Below are positions 47,944 to 55,295 of a stretch of 64,000 bases of DNA, piece after piece. A program made the position numbers and the translations under genes. Location: the NCBI RefSeq assembly GCF_040253615.1, contig NZ_JBEJGY010000004.1, forward strand, positions 3,162,001-3,226,000, in the 5' to 3' direction. Source of the DNA: Streptomyces sp. Edi4. GTDB lineage: Bacteria; Actinomycetota; Actinomycetes; Streptomycetales; Streptomycetaceae. Position 1 is the stretch's first letter. Each line of letters begins with the position of its first letter. The notes under the pieces are model-generated. The model saw nothing but the letters and a program-made list of their open reading frames with translations. It did no database searches and was not told where the DNA came from.

Positions 47944-49407
47944 CTAGGACCGGCCCCGCAGCCGCCGCCAGGGGGTGAAGGTGAAGACCGCGCCGCCGAG
48001 CAGGACGACGGTGCCCGCGACCAGGCCGAGCGCGCGCAGGGCGCCCGTGCCGCTCGCGCCGGTCTGGGCGAGACCGCCGGAGGTGGAGGTGGACGCCGCG
48101 CCCCCAGAGCCCGCAGTGGTCGCCGAGCCGCTGCCGCCGGCCGCGCCGCCGGGCTGGGCGGACGTGTCCAGCTCCAGGGAGACCGGCGCGGAGCCGGACA
48201 CCTTGCACGGGATGTGGATGGGCGCGCCGCCCAGGGTGACGTCGATGGACAGGTCACCGGGGCTCAGCGTGGACTTCCCCGACGCGCCCGGCTTGTAGGT
48301 GCCGGTCATGTCGCTGAGGCTCACCGGGGCGCCCGCCTTGACGGGGTCGGGGTTGGCGGGGCCCGTGACGGCCACCGTGCCCTTGTCGGCGCCGCCGACG
48401 GTGACCTGCATGGACGGCTTGAGCGCGCCCGCCGGAAGGTCGGCCGGGCTGTTCATGACGCCCTTGGCCGTCTTGACGGTGAGGGCGTAACTCCCGCCGC
48501 TCTTCTTGGCGTTGATGGTCACCTTGGACTGGATACTGGCCGGCCCCGGCGCGGTGCAGGCGAAGTCGACGGCGACCTCCTTACCGGGGAAGTCGCTCTG
48601 CCCGTCACCACCGCCGGTGCTCCCGCCGGACGCGGATCCACCGCCGGTGCTCCCGCCGGAGGCCGTCGAGCCGCTGGTGCCGCCGGACGCCGCGCCACCG
48701 GACGCCGCGCCGCCGGACGTGGTCGCCCCGGTGGTCCCCCCGGACGCCGTGGAGCCCGATGTGGTCGAGCCGCTGGTGCCGCCGGAAGTCGCGCCGCCCG
48801 TCGTGGACCCGGTCGTGCCCCCGGTCGTCGAGCCGCCCGAGGTCCCCCCGGTGGTGCCGCCCGCGTCCGTGACCTTGATCGTCGCGCCGACGCCGACCGT
48901 CGCCTTCGGGGTGCACTTGGTGTCGGTCGACATGATCTGGTTGACGTTGATGTTGTACGCGTCGGGCGTCAGGGTGACGTCACCGGCCTTGGTCAGCTTC
49001 AGTTTGGCCGTCATGTCCGACAGGACCATCGGGCTGTTCTTGGGGATCGGCGGATTGCTCCGGGGGCCCTTCATGGCGATGTCGGCGCTCTGCGCGCCCG
49101 CCGCCTTGAGGGTTCCGGTCGGCTGGACGACGTCCTTGTTGAGGTCCAGGACATTGGGGTTGTTCGACGCGGCCTGGGTGAACTTCCAGACGACGTCCAC
49201 CTCGTCGCCCACCTTGGCCGTGGCGGGCGCGGTGATCTGCACCTTCGTCGTCCCCTCGACCGGCGGAAGGCCGGAGATGGACGGCGGTATGCACTCGGTG
49301 GCGTACGAGACTTCGGCTGCCTGTGCGGGGCCTGCGGCCAGCATGATCCCCGCGCCGCCGAGCATCAGCGCGATACCGGCCGCGCTCATCCTCCGTTGCG
49401 TGGTCAC
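47944..49407 (-). CDS. LAxTG-anchored surface protein with Gly/Ser/Thr linker
   Basis: The 487-residue protein starts with a signal peptide (MTTQRRMSAAGIALMLGGAG) and ends in a sorting signal: GGLAQTGASG, a hydrophobic helix and WRRLRGRS. Two similar beta-rich domains (about 40-175 and 275-420) are separated by about 90 residues of Gly/Ser/Thr repeats (GGTTGGTSGGSTTGG-like). The second domain shares GGADKGTVAVTGPANPD with the 233-residue protein at the head of the operon. The GTG start overlaps the stop of the upstream gene by four bases. A ribosome site GAAGGG is also present. No function beyond wall display can be assigned. Confidence 0.88.
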   Translation of the reverse strand: MTTQRRMSAAGIALMLGGAGIMLAAGPAQAAEVSYATECIPPSISGLPPVEGTTKVQITAPATAKVGDEVDVVWKFTQAASNNPNVLDLNKDVVQPTGTLKAAGAQSADIAMKGPRSNPPIPKNSPMVLSDMTAKLKLTKAGDVTLTPDAYNINVNQIMSTDTKCTPKATVGVGATIKVTDAGGTTGGTSGGSTTGGTTGSTTGGATSGGTSGSTTSGSTASGGTTGATTSGGAASGGAASGGTSGSTASGGSTGGGSASGGSTGGGDGQSDFPGKEVAVDFACTAPGPASIQSKVTINAKKSGGSYALTVKTAKGVMNSPADLPAGALKPSMQVTVGGADKGTVAVTGPANPDPVKAGAPVSLSDMTGTYKPGASGKSTLSPGDLSIDVTLGGAPIHIPCKVSGSAPVSLELDTSAQPGGAAGGSGSATTAGSGGAASTSTSGGLAQTGASGTGALRALGLVAGTVVLLGGAVFTFTPWRRLRGRS

Positions 49408-50486
49408 GAATTTCCCTTCGTCGTGGGGCCGTTCGGACGGGTGGGGTGGTTCTTGGACGGTGCGGAGTCAGGGGTGAACGGTGCGGAGTCAGGTGTGAAC
49501 CAGGGCAGTGCGGCCGTGGTGGTGGCCCGGGCGGGCTCGGGGCCCGGGCCGGGCGCGGCGGGCGGCGTCCCGCGCTTGCCAGCACGCGGGCGGACGCGGT
49601 CGACGACGGCCATGCCGATGCGGAAGACGGCGGCGGGCACCACCAGGCAGAGCAGGAGCCAGAAGAGCGTGACGCCCCAGGGCCGGCCGACGCCCCAGGG
49701 CTCGGTGGCGAGCAGCTTCTTGGCGTACTGGAGCGAGACCTGGTAGTCGCCGTGGGCACCGGCCGACAGCTCGACGTCGAGTTTGATCTCGGTCTTCTTG
49801 CCGGGCTCGATGGTGCCCTTCCACTGGCGGTCCTCCCACTGCGGCGCGAACACGTCGTGGGACGTGCCGAGTTGGAAGACCGGATCCTTGACCGGGGCGG
49901 AGCCCAGGTTGCCGACGGTGAGGACCAGGGTGCGCGCGGGTGGCGCGCCGAACCAGGTCAGCACGGAGCTCGCGCCGTCGAGGCGGGGCTCGGCCAGCAC
50001 GGCGAGTCTGCCGTCGCCCGCCTGGTCGGGCAGCGGCGCCACCGGATGCCCCGAGATCTTCAGCTCGGTGTCCACGAGGACGGGTTCGCCCTGCACGGTG
50101 GCCACATGGACGACGCAGGGGCATGGCTTGGGCGGTGGCGCCGCCGTGAGCACCTTACTGAAGGAGCCACCGGCGTCGATGGTGACGGCCTGGCCGTCCG
50201 CGTTGGAGCAGGAGTTGGTGCCGCCGATGACGCCCCGGGCGGGGTCGGACTGCCCGCAGACCAGCAGCATGAGCAGCGCCCCCGGCCGCCAGCCGCTGCC
50301 GGTGACGGTGACGTCGGCGCCCTTGGCGGCCTCGGCCGTGGACAGCGTGACCGCCGGTTTCCCGCCGTCCGCGTACGAGGGCACCGAGGCCGGCAGGACG
50401 GCGAGGGCCGCCACCGGCAGCGCGAGGAGGCCGAGCAGGACACAGCGGGCGAACGCCGACGCGCGACCCCTCAGGTGCGGCTTCAC
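49404..50486 (-). CDS. Exported Ig-like (neocarzinostatin-type) protein with C-terminal anchor
   Basis: The 360-residue protein has a signal peptide (MKPHLRGRASAFARCVLLGLL), an Ig-like domain (about 45-150; AVTLSTAEAAKGADVTVTGSGW and GQAVTIDAGGSFS) that resembles neocarzinostatin-family proteins, a second beta domain (160-270), one C-terminal membrane helix (about 275-297) and a basic Pro-rich cytoplasmic tail. Two cysteine pairs (LMLLVCGQ with NSCSN, and KPCPCVV) could be disulfides. Both ends overlap neighbouring genes by GTGA. It is likely a membrane-bound partner of the sortase substrates in the operon. Not a sortase. Confidence 0.8.
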   Translation of the reverse strand: MKPHLRGRASAFARCVLLGLLALPVAALAVLPASVPSYADGGKPAVTLSTAEAAKGADVTVTGSGWRPGALLMLLVCGQSDPARGVIGGTNSCSNADGQAVTIDAGGSFSKVLTAAPPPKPCPCVVHVATVQGEPVLVDTELKISGHPVAPLPDQAGDGRLAVLAEPRLDGASSVLTWFGAPPARTLVLTVGNLGSAPVKDPVFQLGTSHDVFAPQWEDRQWKGTIEPGKKTEIKLDVELSAGAHGDYQVSLQYAKKLLATEPWGVGRPWGVTLFWLLLCLVVPAAVFRIGMAVVDRVRPRAGKRGTPPAAPGPGPEPARATTTAALPWFTPDSAPFTPDSAPSKNHPTRPNGPTTKGNS

Positions 50487-51433
50487 TGTCGCGCTCCTGT
50501 CTGCGCCAACTCACGTTCCGGCGACGGCGTTCGGGGCGTCATGAGCGCGCGCGTCCGCCGTCTGCGCAGGACCGCGAGCCACGCGGCGGCCGCGCCACCG
50601 AGCAGCACCGGGACGGCGCCGGCGGCCGCTCCCCACGGCACGAACGTGACGTCCACCGTGGCGCTCGACCGGGCGCCGCCGCCCGCCGTGACGTCCAGGC
50701 GCACCTCGACCCGGTCGAGAGCGGGCGGATGCGGCCAGGGTTCGGTCAGCTCGACGCGCTGCCCGGGCAGGAGCTCCACCGGCAGGGCGCGCCGGGCGCG
50801 GTCCAGGGCGCGCCCGAACACCCCGTCGCCCCGGACCGCGAGCCTCGGGGTGAGGGCGGTGTTGCCCCGGTTGACCAGGACGTACCGGATCACGTGGTGG
50901 CGCTTGTCGACGCGTACGGATTCGACGGTCAGCGCGCTCAACGTCGGCCCCGCGACCCGGACTTGGAGGCGGATGTCCACCTCGCGTCCGCCCGCGACGG
51001 CGACCAGGGCCGCCGGGTGGTCGCCGGGCCGCGCGCCGGCCGGGACGGTGACCGAGAAGGGCACGTCGGCGCGGGTGTCCGGCGGGACGCGCACGTCGGG
51101 CGCGGCCAGAGCGATCCAGGGATCGGGCGTCGCGCGGGCGCCGAAGGAACCATCGGCGTTGTTGTACGCCAGGGCCCCGCGCAGCCCGACCGTGAGGGCG
51201 GCGCCGGTGGGGTTGGTGAGCGAGAGCCTGTCCTCCAGGACCGTGCCGGGCGCGCCCTCCAGGTAGAAGCAGGGCCTGCCGTCGGCGCTCGGGCGGGAGG
51301 CGCCGCCGGACGCGGGCGCGGCGGTCCACTCCTTGTCGGCCGACGGCGCGGCCCGCGCGGCGGGCGCCGAGAGCGCGCACAGCAGCAGGGCCAGGACCGC
51401 GAGGACCGGGGGGACCGGGCTGATCGGACGCAT
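50483..51433 (-). CDS. Exported DUF916-like (WxL-interacting-type) membrane protein
   Basis: The 316-residue protein has a signal peptide (MRPISPVPPVLAVLALLLCALS), two beta-sandwich domains of the DUF916 kind (about 55-170, with YLEGAPGTVLEDRLSLTNPTG and TRADVPFSVTVPAGARPGDH; and 170-265, with RYVLVNRGNTALTP), and a C-terminal membrane helix followed by a basic tail. DUF916-type proteins bind cell-wall proteins in Gram-positives. It ends RELAQTGARQ, which looks like LAxTG but has no hydrophobic helix after it, so it is not a sorting signal. Its ATG is at 51431-51433, and its stop overlaps the next gene. Confidence 0.8.
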   Translation of the reverse strand: MRPISPVPPVLAVLALLLCALSAPAARAAPSADKEWTAAPASGGASRPSADGRPCFYLEGAPGTVLEDRLSLTNPTGAALTVGLRGALAYNNADGSFGARATPDPWIALAAPDVRVPPDTRADVPFSVTVPAGARPGDHPAALVAVAGGREVDIRLQVRVAGPTLSALTVESVRVDKRHHVIRYVLVNRGNTALTPRLAVRGDGVFGRALDRARRALPVELLPGQRVELTEPWPHPPALDRVEVRLDVTAGGGARSSATVDVTFVPWGAAAGAVPVLLGGAAAAWLAVLRRRRTRALMTPRTPSPERELAQTGARQ

Positions 51434-51488
51434 CGGCGGCTCCTCGGACGCGCGGGGTGCGGGGGTGCCGGGGGCGTAGGCAGTGGGG

Positions 51489-52190
51489 TCAGGCCCGCCG
51501 GCCGCGCCGGGTGAGCCAGAGCACGCCGGCCGCGCCCACCAGGACGACGGTGCCGCCGAGGGTGCCGAGCGCTACGGCCGAGTCGAGTGGGCCCGTCTTG
51601 GGCAGGGCGGAGGGCCCCGGAGTGCCGCCCGAGCCGGTGGCGGCCGAGCCGGTCGCCCCTGAGCCGGTGGCGCCCGAGCCGGTGGCCCCGGTGACGTCGA
51701 GTTCGAGGGAGGGGCCGGGGCTGTTGCTCGCGGTGCAGGTCGTGGTGGTGCCGAGCGCCTTGATGGTGAGGACGCCCGCCGTGAAGGTGACCTTGCCGTT
51801 GGCCTTCGGGACATAGGTGCCCGACAAGTCACTGATTTTGATGGGGGAGTTGGCCGGGATCTCGGCGGAGTTGGCCGGGCCCGAGACCGCGACCGTGCCC
51901 TTGTCGGCGCCGCCGAGGGTGATCGTGGCACTCGGGTTCATCGCGCCCGGGCCGAGGGCGACCGGGCTGGAGGAGACGCCCTTCTGGAACGACATGGTGA
52001 CTTGGTAGGAACCGCCGTTCTGGACCGCCTTGATGTCGATGGGCGACACCGCGCTCTTCGCACCGATCGGCGTCTTGCAGTCATAGTTGACGTCCACGAC
52101 GGAGGCCTGGGCCACCGGGGCGGCGACCAGCACCACCGAGCCCGCGACCGCCGCCGCCAGCGCGAGAGCTGTCCGCTTCGGGTACGACAC
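51489..52190 (-). CDS. LPxTG-anchored surface protein
   Basis: The 233-residue protein has a signal peptide (MSYPKRTALALAAAVAGSV), one beta-rich domain (about 30-165) and a GATGSG-rich linker before the sorting signal SALPKTGPLDSAV, a hydrophobic helix and RRGRRA. Its domain is similar to the second domain of the 487-residue protein (GGADKGTVAVSGPAN, ISDLSGTYVPKANGK), so the two arose by duplication. GTG 52188-52190 has GAGGGGGA seven bases upstream. It heads a four-gene minus-strand unit. LPKTG rather than LAxTG suggests a different sortase class. Confidence 0.87.
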   Translation of the reverse strand: MSYPKRTALALAAAVAGSVVLVAAPVAQASVVDVNYDCKTPIGAKSAVSPIDIKAVQNGGSYQVTMSFQKGVSSSPVALGPGAMNPSATITLGGADKGTVAVSGPANSAEIPANSPIKISDLSGTYVPKANGKVTFTAGVLTIKALGTTTTCTASNSPGPSLELDVTGATGSGATGSGATGSAATGSGGTPGPSALPKTGPLDSAVALGTLGGTVVLVGAAGVLWLTRRGRRA

Positions 52191-52377
52191 CTCGAATCCC
52201 CCTCATGCCGGTCCTGCCGGAGGCCGCCACGTTCCTGACGGCACATCAGATAGGGCGCAAGGTACGCCGGGGCCCTTGCCGAGGGAAGACACAGAACAGG
52301 GCGGATCGAGGTCCGGACATGCCAGTGGCCCGGCGGTTCGAACCGCCGGTAACCACGAAGGGGGCCGCGAACGGGAG

Positions 52378-52887
52378 TTACGCGGGTGCCGCGAGTTCCG
52401 CCCAGACCGTCTTGCCGGTCACGCCCGGCGTGCGCACCACGCCCCAGTCGAGGCACAGCCGCTGCACGATGAACATGCCGTGCCCTCCGGGACGGCCCGC
52501 GCGGTGCGGAGTGCGCGGCGCCGGCTGGCCCGCCCCGAGGTCGCTGACCTCAAGACGCAGGACCTTGGCGGTGCGCGACACCTTCAGCCCCTCGGGCCCC
52601 TCGGCGTGCAGGCACGCGTTGGTCACCAGCTCGGAGACCACGAGCAGGACGTCCTCGGCGGCGGCGCGGCCCTCGGCCGTCGCCGCCGGAAGCCAGCCCC
52701 AGTCGTAGAGCGCCTGCCGGGTGAAGTCACGTGCCATCGGAACGATGCCGCTCGCTCCGGTGAGCGCGAGAACGCGCGAGGACGTGACGGAGCCCGCGCC
52801 GTCGGAATCCGACGGCACGGCGGCGGACCCGCCCCCACGGGGCTCTGGTCCGCGGTCGCCCGGAGCTTGCTCCCGGGTGGTGCTCAT
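52378..52887 (-). CDS. ATP-binding anti-sigma factor (SpoIIAB/RsbW-like)
   Basis: The 169-residue protein fits the HATPase_c family of partner-switching anti-sigma factors. LLVVSELVTNACLHAEG carries the N-box, LEVSDLGAGQPAPR the ATP-binding D/G motif, and GGHGMFIVQRL the G2 box. It should hold the sigma factor inactive, and can phosphorylate an anti-anti-sigma. It is similar to PrsI, reported to control SigI in S. coelicolor. The ATG at 52885-52887 has GAGGTGAAG before it. It lies 63 bases after the STAS gene on the same strand, both facing away from the sigma gene. Confidence 0.9.
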   Translation of the reverse strand: MSTTREQAPGDRGPEPRGGGSAAVPSDSDGAGSVTSSRVLALTGASGIVPMARDFTRQALYDWGWLPAATAEGRAAAEDVLLVVSELVTNACLHAEGPEGLKVSRTAKVLRLEVSDLGAGQPAPRTPHRAGRPGGHGMFIVQRLCLDWGVVRTPGVTGKTVWAELAAPA

Positions 52888-52950
52888 CAGCGCTTCACCT
52901 CACCGATTCGCCAATGTCTTGTCTGCATCTCCTGCCCGGACGAATCGGGG

Positions 52951-53319
52951 TCAGTCACGCAGAGCGGTATCGAGCGAATCATGCACAGTGAAGACTGCCT
53001 CCGCGCCGGTGATCTCGAAAACTCTCGCAACCACCGGCTGCATCGCCACCAAGTGGACCGCCCCTCCCAGCTCTTCCGCCTTGAGGCGGGCGCCGAGCAG
53101 CACGTTCAATCCGGTGGAGTCGCAGAATTCCAGCTGCGAGCAGTCCACGACGAGCCGGATACGCCCTTGGGCGATGGCCCCTTCCAAGGGTTCCCTGAGC
53201 AGATCCGCCGTGTGGTGATCAAGCTCACCCGCCGGAGTCAGGATCTCGCTGCCGCCCTCGGTACGGACTCCGACCCGGAGCCGGCCCCGATTCGTGCTGC
53301 CGACCGTGCCGCGGTCCAT
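52951..53319 (-). CDS. STAS-domain anti-anti-sigma factor
   Basis: The 122-residue protein is an anti-sigma antagonist of the SpoIIAA/RsbV type. LTPAGELDHHTADLL opens the STAS fold, and LEFCDSTGLNVLLGAR carries the phosphorylatable Ser in DSTG. In its unphosphorylated form it would bind the anti-sigma factor and release sigma. The ATG at 53317-53319 has GAGGGA before it. It sits next to the anti-sigma gene and back-to-back with the sigma gene; the 245-base gap between holds both promoters. It is probably an ArsI-like partner. Confidence 0.9.
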   Translation of the reverse strand: MDRGTVGSTNRGRLRVGVRTEGGSEILTPAGELDHHTADLLREPLEGAIAQGRIRLVVDCSQLEFCDSTGLNVLLGARLKAEELGGAVHLVAMQPVVARVFEITGAEAVFTVHDSLDTALRD

Positions 53320-53564
53320 GCCGTCCCTCTTCGCCGATTCGTCGTAACTTCTCAAGAACACTACGCCTTCCCTGCGACATCTGAAAGTCAAACAACCCCG
53401 CAAAGTGGACATATGGGGACAAAGAAGCCTTGCAAGTGCCCACACAATGCGGGTAGGGGTAGTAGCGACAGTTATTCAACACGACCGGCCACGGAGGCGC
53501 CGCACACCGCGGACAACACATATGGGCATCGGCAGCCATATGCCGAGAACGATGGAGGAGACCC

Positions 53565-54467
53565 ATGTCACCCCGGCTCGACGAATCGCCGGCGGATACG
53601 TCGATCAAGCAGGACCAGCAGGACATCCGCCCCCCGCGGGCACGAGAGCACGCACCAGAAGGACTCCAGGGCCTCCCCGAGATCCCGCCCTTCGCCGAGG
53701 TCGGCCCCGTCGACGCGCGGGCGCTGTCGAAGACGCTCTTCGCCCGCCTGGACGCGCTCGAAGAGGGCACGCACGAGCATTCATATGTACGCAACACCCT
53801 GGTCGAACTGAACCTGGCACTGGTCAAGTTCGCCGCGTCGCGCTTCCGCTCCCGCAGCGAGCCGATGGAGGACATCGTCCAGGTCGGCACGATCGGCCTG
53901 ATCAAGGCGATCGACCGGTTCGAGTGCGACCGGGGCGTGGAGTTCCCGACCTTCGCGATGCCGACCATCGTCGGCGAGATCAAGCGCTTCTTCCGCGACA
54001 CCTCCTGGTCCGTGCGGGTCCCGCGCAGACTTCAGGAGCTCCGCCTGGACCTCGCCAAGGCGGGCGACGAACTCGCCCAGCAGCTTGACCGCTCGGCCAC
54101 GGTGGGCGAGCTCGCCGAACGCCTGGGCATCACCAAGGAAGAAGTCGTCGAAGGCATGGCGGCGAGCAACGCGTACACCGCGAGCTCGCTCGACGCCCAG
54201 CCCGAGGAGGACGACACCGAGGGCGCGCTCAGCGACCGCATCGGCTACGAGGACCACGACCTCGAAGGCGTCGAGTACATCGAGTCCCTGAAGCCGCTGA
54301 TCGCCCGGCTCCCCGCGCGGGACCGGAAGATCCTGTCGCTGCGCTTCGTGGCCAACATGACGCAGTCCGAGATCGGCGAGGAGCTGGGCATCTCCCAGAT
54401 GCACGTCTCGCGCCTGCTCTCGCGCACCCTGCGGGTGCTCCGCAAGGGGTTGACCGTCGAGGAGTGA
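53565..54467 (+). CDS. sigI: SigB/SigF-type RNA polymerase sigma factor
   Basis: The 300-residue sigma factor has region 2 (LNLALVKFAASRFRSRSEPMEDIVQVGTIGLIKAID), region 3 (DTSWSVRVPRRLQELRLDLAKAG) and region 4 with its helix-turn-helix (MTQSEIGEELGISQMHVSRLL). It resembles the stress/development sigma factors of Streptomyces, and its position and partners match SigI, which has such partners. It should recognise GTTT..GGGTA-type promoters. The ATG at 53565 has GGAGGAG before it. GGGTAG at about 53451 could be part of an autoregulated promoter, but no matching -35 was found. Confidence 0.88.
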   Translation: MSPRLDESPADTSIKQDQQDIRPPRAREHAPEGLQGLPEIPPFAEVGPVDARALSKTLFARLDALEEGTHEHSYVRNTLVELNLALVKFAASRFRSRSEPMEDIVQVGTIGLIKAIDRFECDRGVEFPTFAMPTIVGEIKRFFRDTSWSVRVPRRLQELRLDLAKAGDELAQQLDRSATVGELAERLGITKEEVVEGMAASNAYTASSLDAQPEEDDTEGALSDRIGYEDHDLEGVEYIESLKPLIARLPARDRKILSLRFVANMTQSEIGEELGISQMHVSRLLSRTLRVLRKGLTVEE

Positions 54468-54476
54468 CGCACCGCC

Positions 54477-54515
54477 GCCGAGCGGCCCGTTCCGTCAAGG
54501 AACGGGCCGCTCGGC
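54477..54515 (+). terminator. Terminator of the sigma factor gene
   Basis: A perfect 17-base stem (54477-54493 with 54499-54515) with a five-base loop GTCAA lies ten bases after the stop and is followed by GTTGTTG. Confidence 0.88.
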
Positions 54516-54584
54516 GTTGTTGACGAAGCGCCGTGGCCGGGGTCACATTGAGCGCTGGGGCCGCGGGAGGTCTGGGGGGACTTC

Positions 54585-55295
54585 ATGGCGTACGACGCGG
54601 TCGAAAGACCGGTGCGCGACCGGCCGGCACGCGACCGGCCGGGCCGTGCGCGACCGGTCGCGCCGTCCTGCCGACGCCGCTCGTATGTGGCGCCGGGGCA
54701 CTGGCCCGTCGCGCCCGGACCATGCCCGGTGCCCGCCGTGCGGGCCGCCCTTCGCCTGCCCGGGCACCGGGAACGCGAGGACACCCCGGTGCCGCCGCGC
54801 CCAGACGAGCGGCCCCGCGCCCTGCGGGTGGCGCCCGGCCCCGCCCCCTTCTGCTCCTGTGCCCGGACCGATCCCCCCGCCCACCGCGCGGGCCCGCAGG
54901 GCGCCGAACCCGCCTGCTCCGAAAGGGCGTTGGACGCATCCGGCGGCCACCGCGCGGGCCCGCAGCGCGCTGAACCCGCCTGCCCCGGACCGGCGTTGGG
55001 CATACCAGACGCCCACCGCACGGGCCCGCACAGCGCCGAACCCGCCTGCTCCGAAAGGGCGTTGGTCGCATCCGGCGGCCACCGCGCGGGCCCGCAGCGC
55101 GCTGAACCCGCCTGCCCCGGACCAGCGTTGGCCGCTTCAGGCGCCCACCACGCGGACCTGCGCGCCCCGCTCGGGGCGGACCGCCGCGTGACCCGGGTGG
55201 CGGCCGGCCGACGGTTCGCCCGACCCGCCCTGTCCGTCGGCCCGTTGCGGGCCGTGCGCGTCGGGCCCGCGCGGGGCGGCCCCTTCGGTGTCTGA
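54585..55295 (+). CDS. Uncertain Pro/Arg/Ala-rich ORF with 22-residue repeats
   Basis: The 236-codon frame starts with ATG at 54585 after a G-rich ribosome site (GGGGGGAC) and ends inside the flippase start (8-base overlap). Its product is rich in Pro, Arg and Ala, and contains four 22-residue repeats of the type HRAGPQRAEPACPGPALAAS in positions 100-187. It has no signal peptide and no domain I know. The G/C bias at third positions is moderate, and the repeat is open in several frames, so this may be non-coding. The overlap with the next gene and the ribosome site are the only arguments for translation. Confidence 0.35.
   Translation: MAYDAVERPVRDRPARDRPGRARPVAPSCRRRSYVAPGHWPVAPGPCPVPAVRAALRLPGHREREDTPVPPRPDERPRALRVAPGPAPFCSCARTDPPAHRAGPQGAEPACSERALDASGGHRAGPQRAEPACPGPALGIPDAHRTGPHSAEPACSERALVASGGHRAGPQRAEPACPGPALAASGAHHADLRAPLGADRRVTRVAAGRRFARPALSVGPLRAVRVGPARGGPFGV
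54881..55144. repeat. Four tandem 66-bp repeats
   Basis: Units lie at 54881-54946, 54947-55012, 55013-55078 and 55079-55144, each starting CCACCGC(G/A)CGGGCCCGCA. Units 1 and 3 match each other best, and 2 and 4 likewise, so the ground unit is a 132-base pair. The start of a fifth copy (CCACCACGCGGAC) follows. Copy number changes by 66 keep frame. Confidence 0.95.

Noticed and set aside
50483..50512. LAQTG near the C-terminus of the DUF916-like protein
   Set aside because: No hydrophobic helix or positive tail follows it, so it cannot be a sorting signal.
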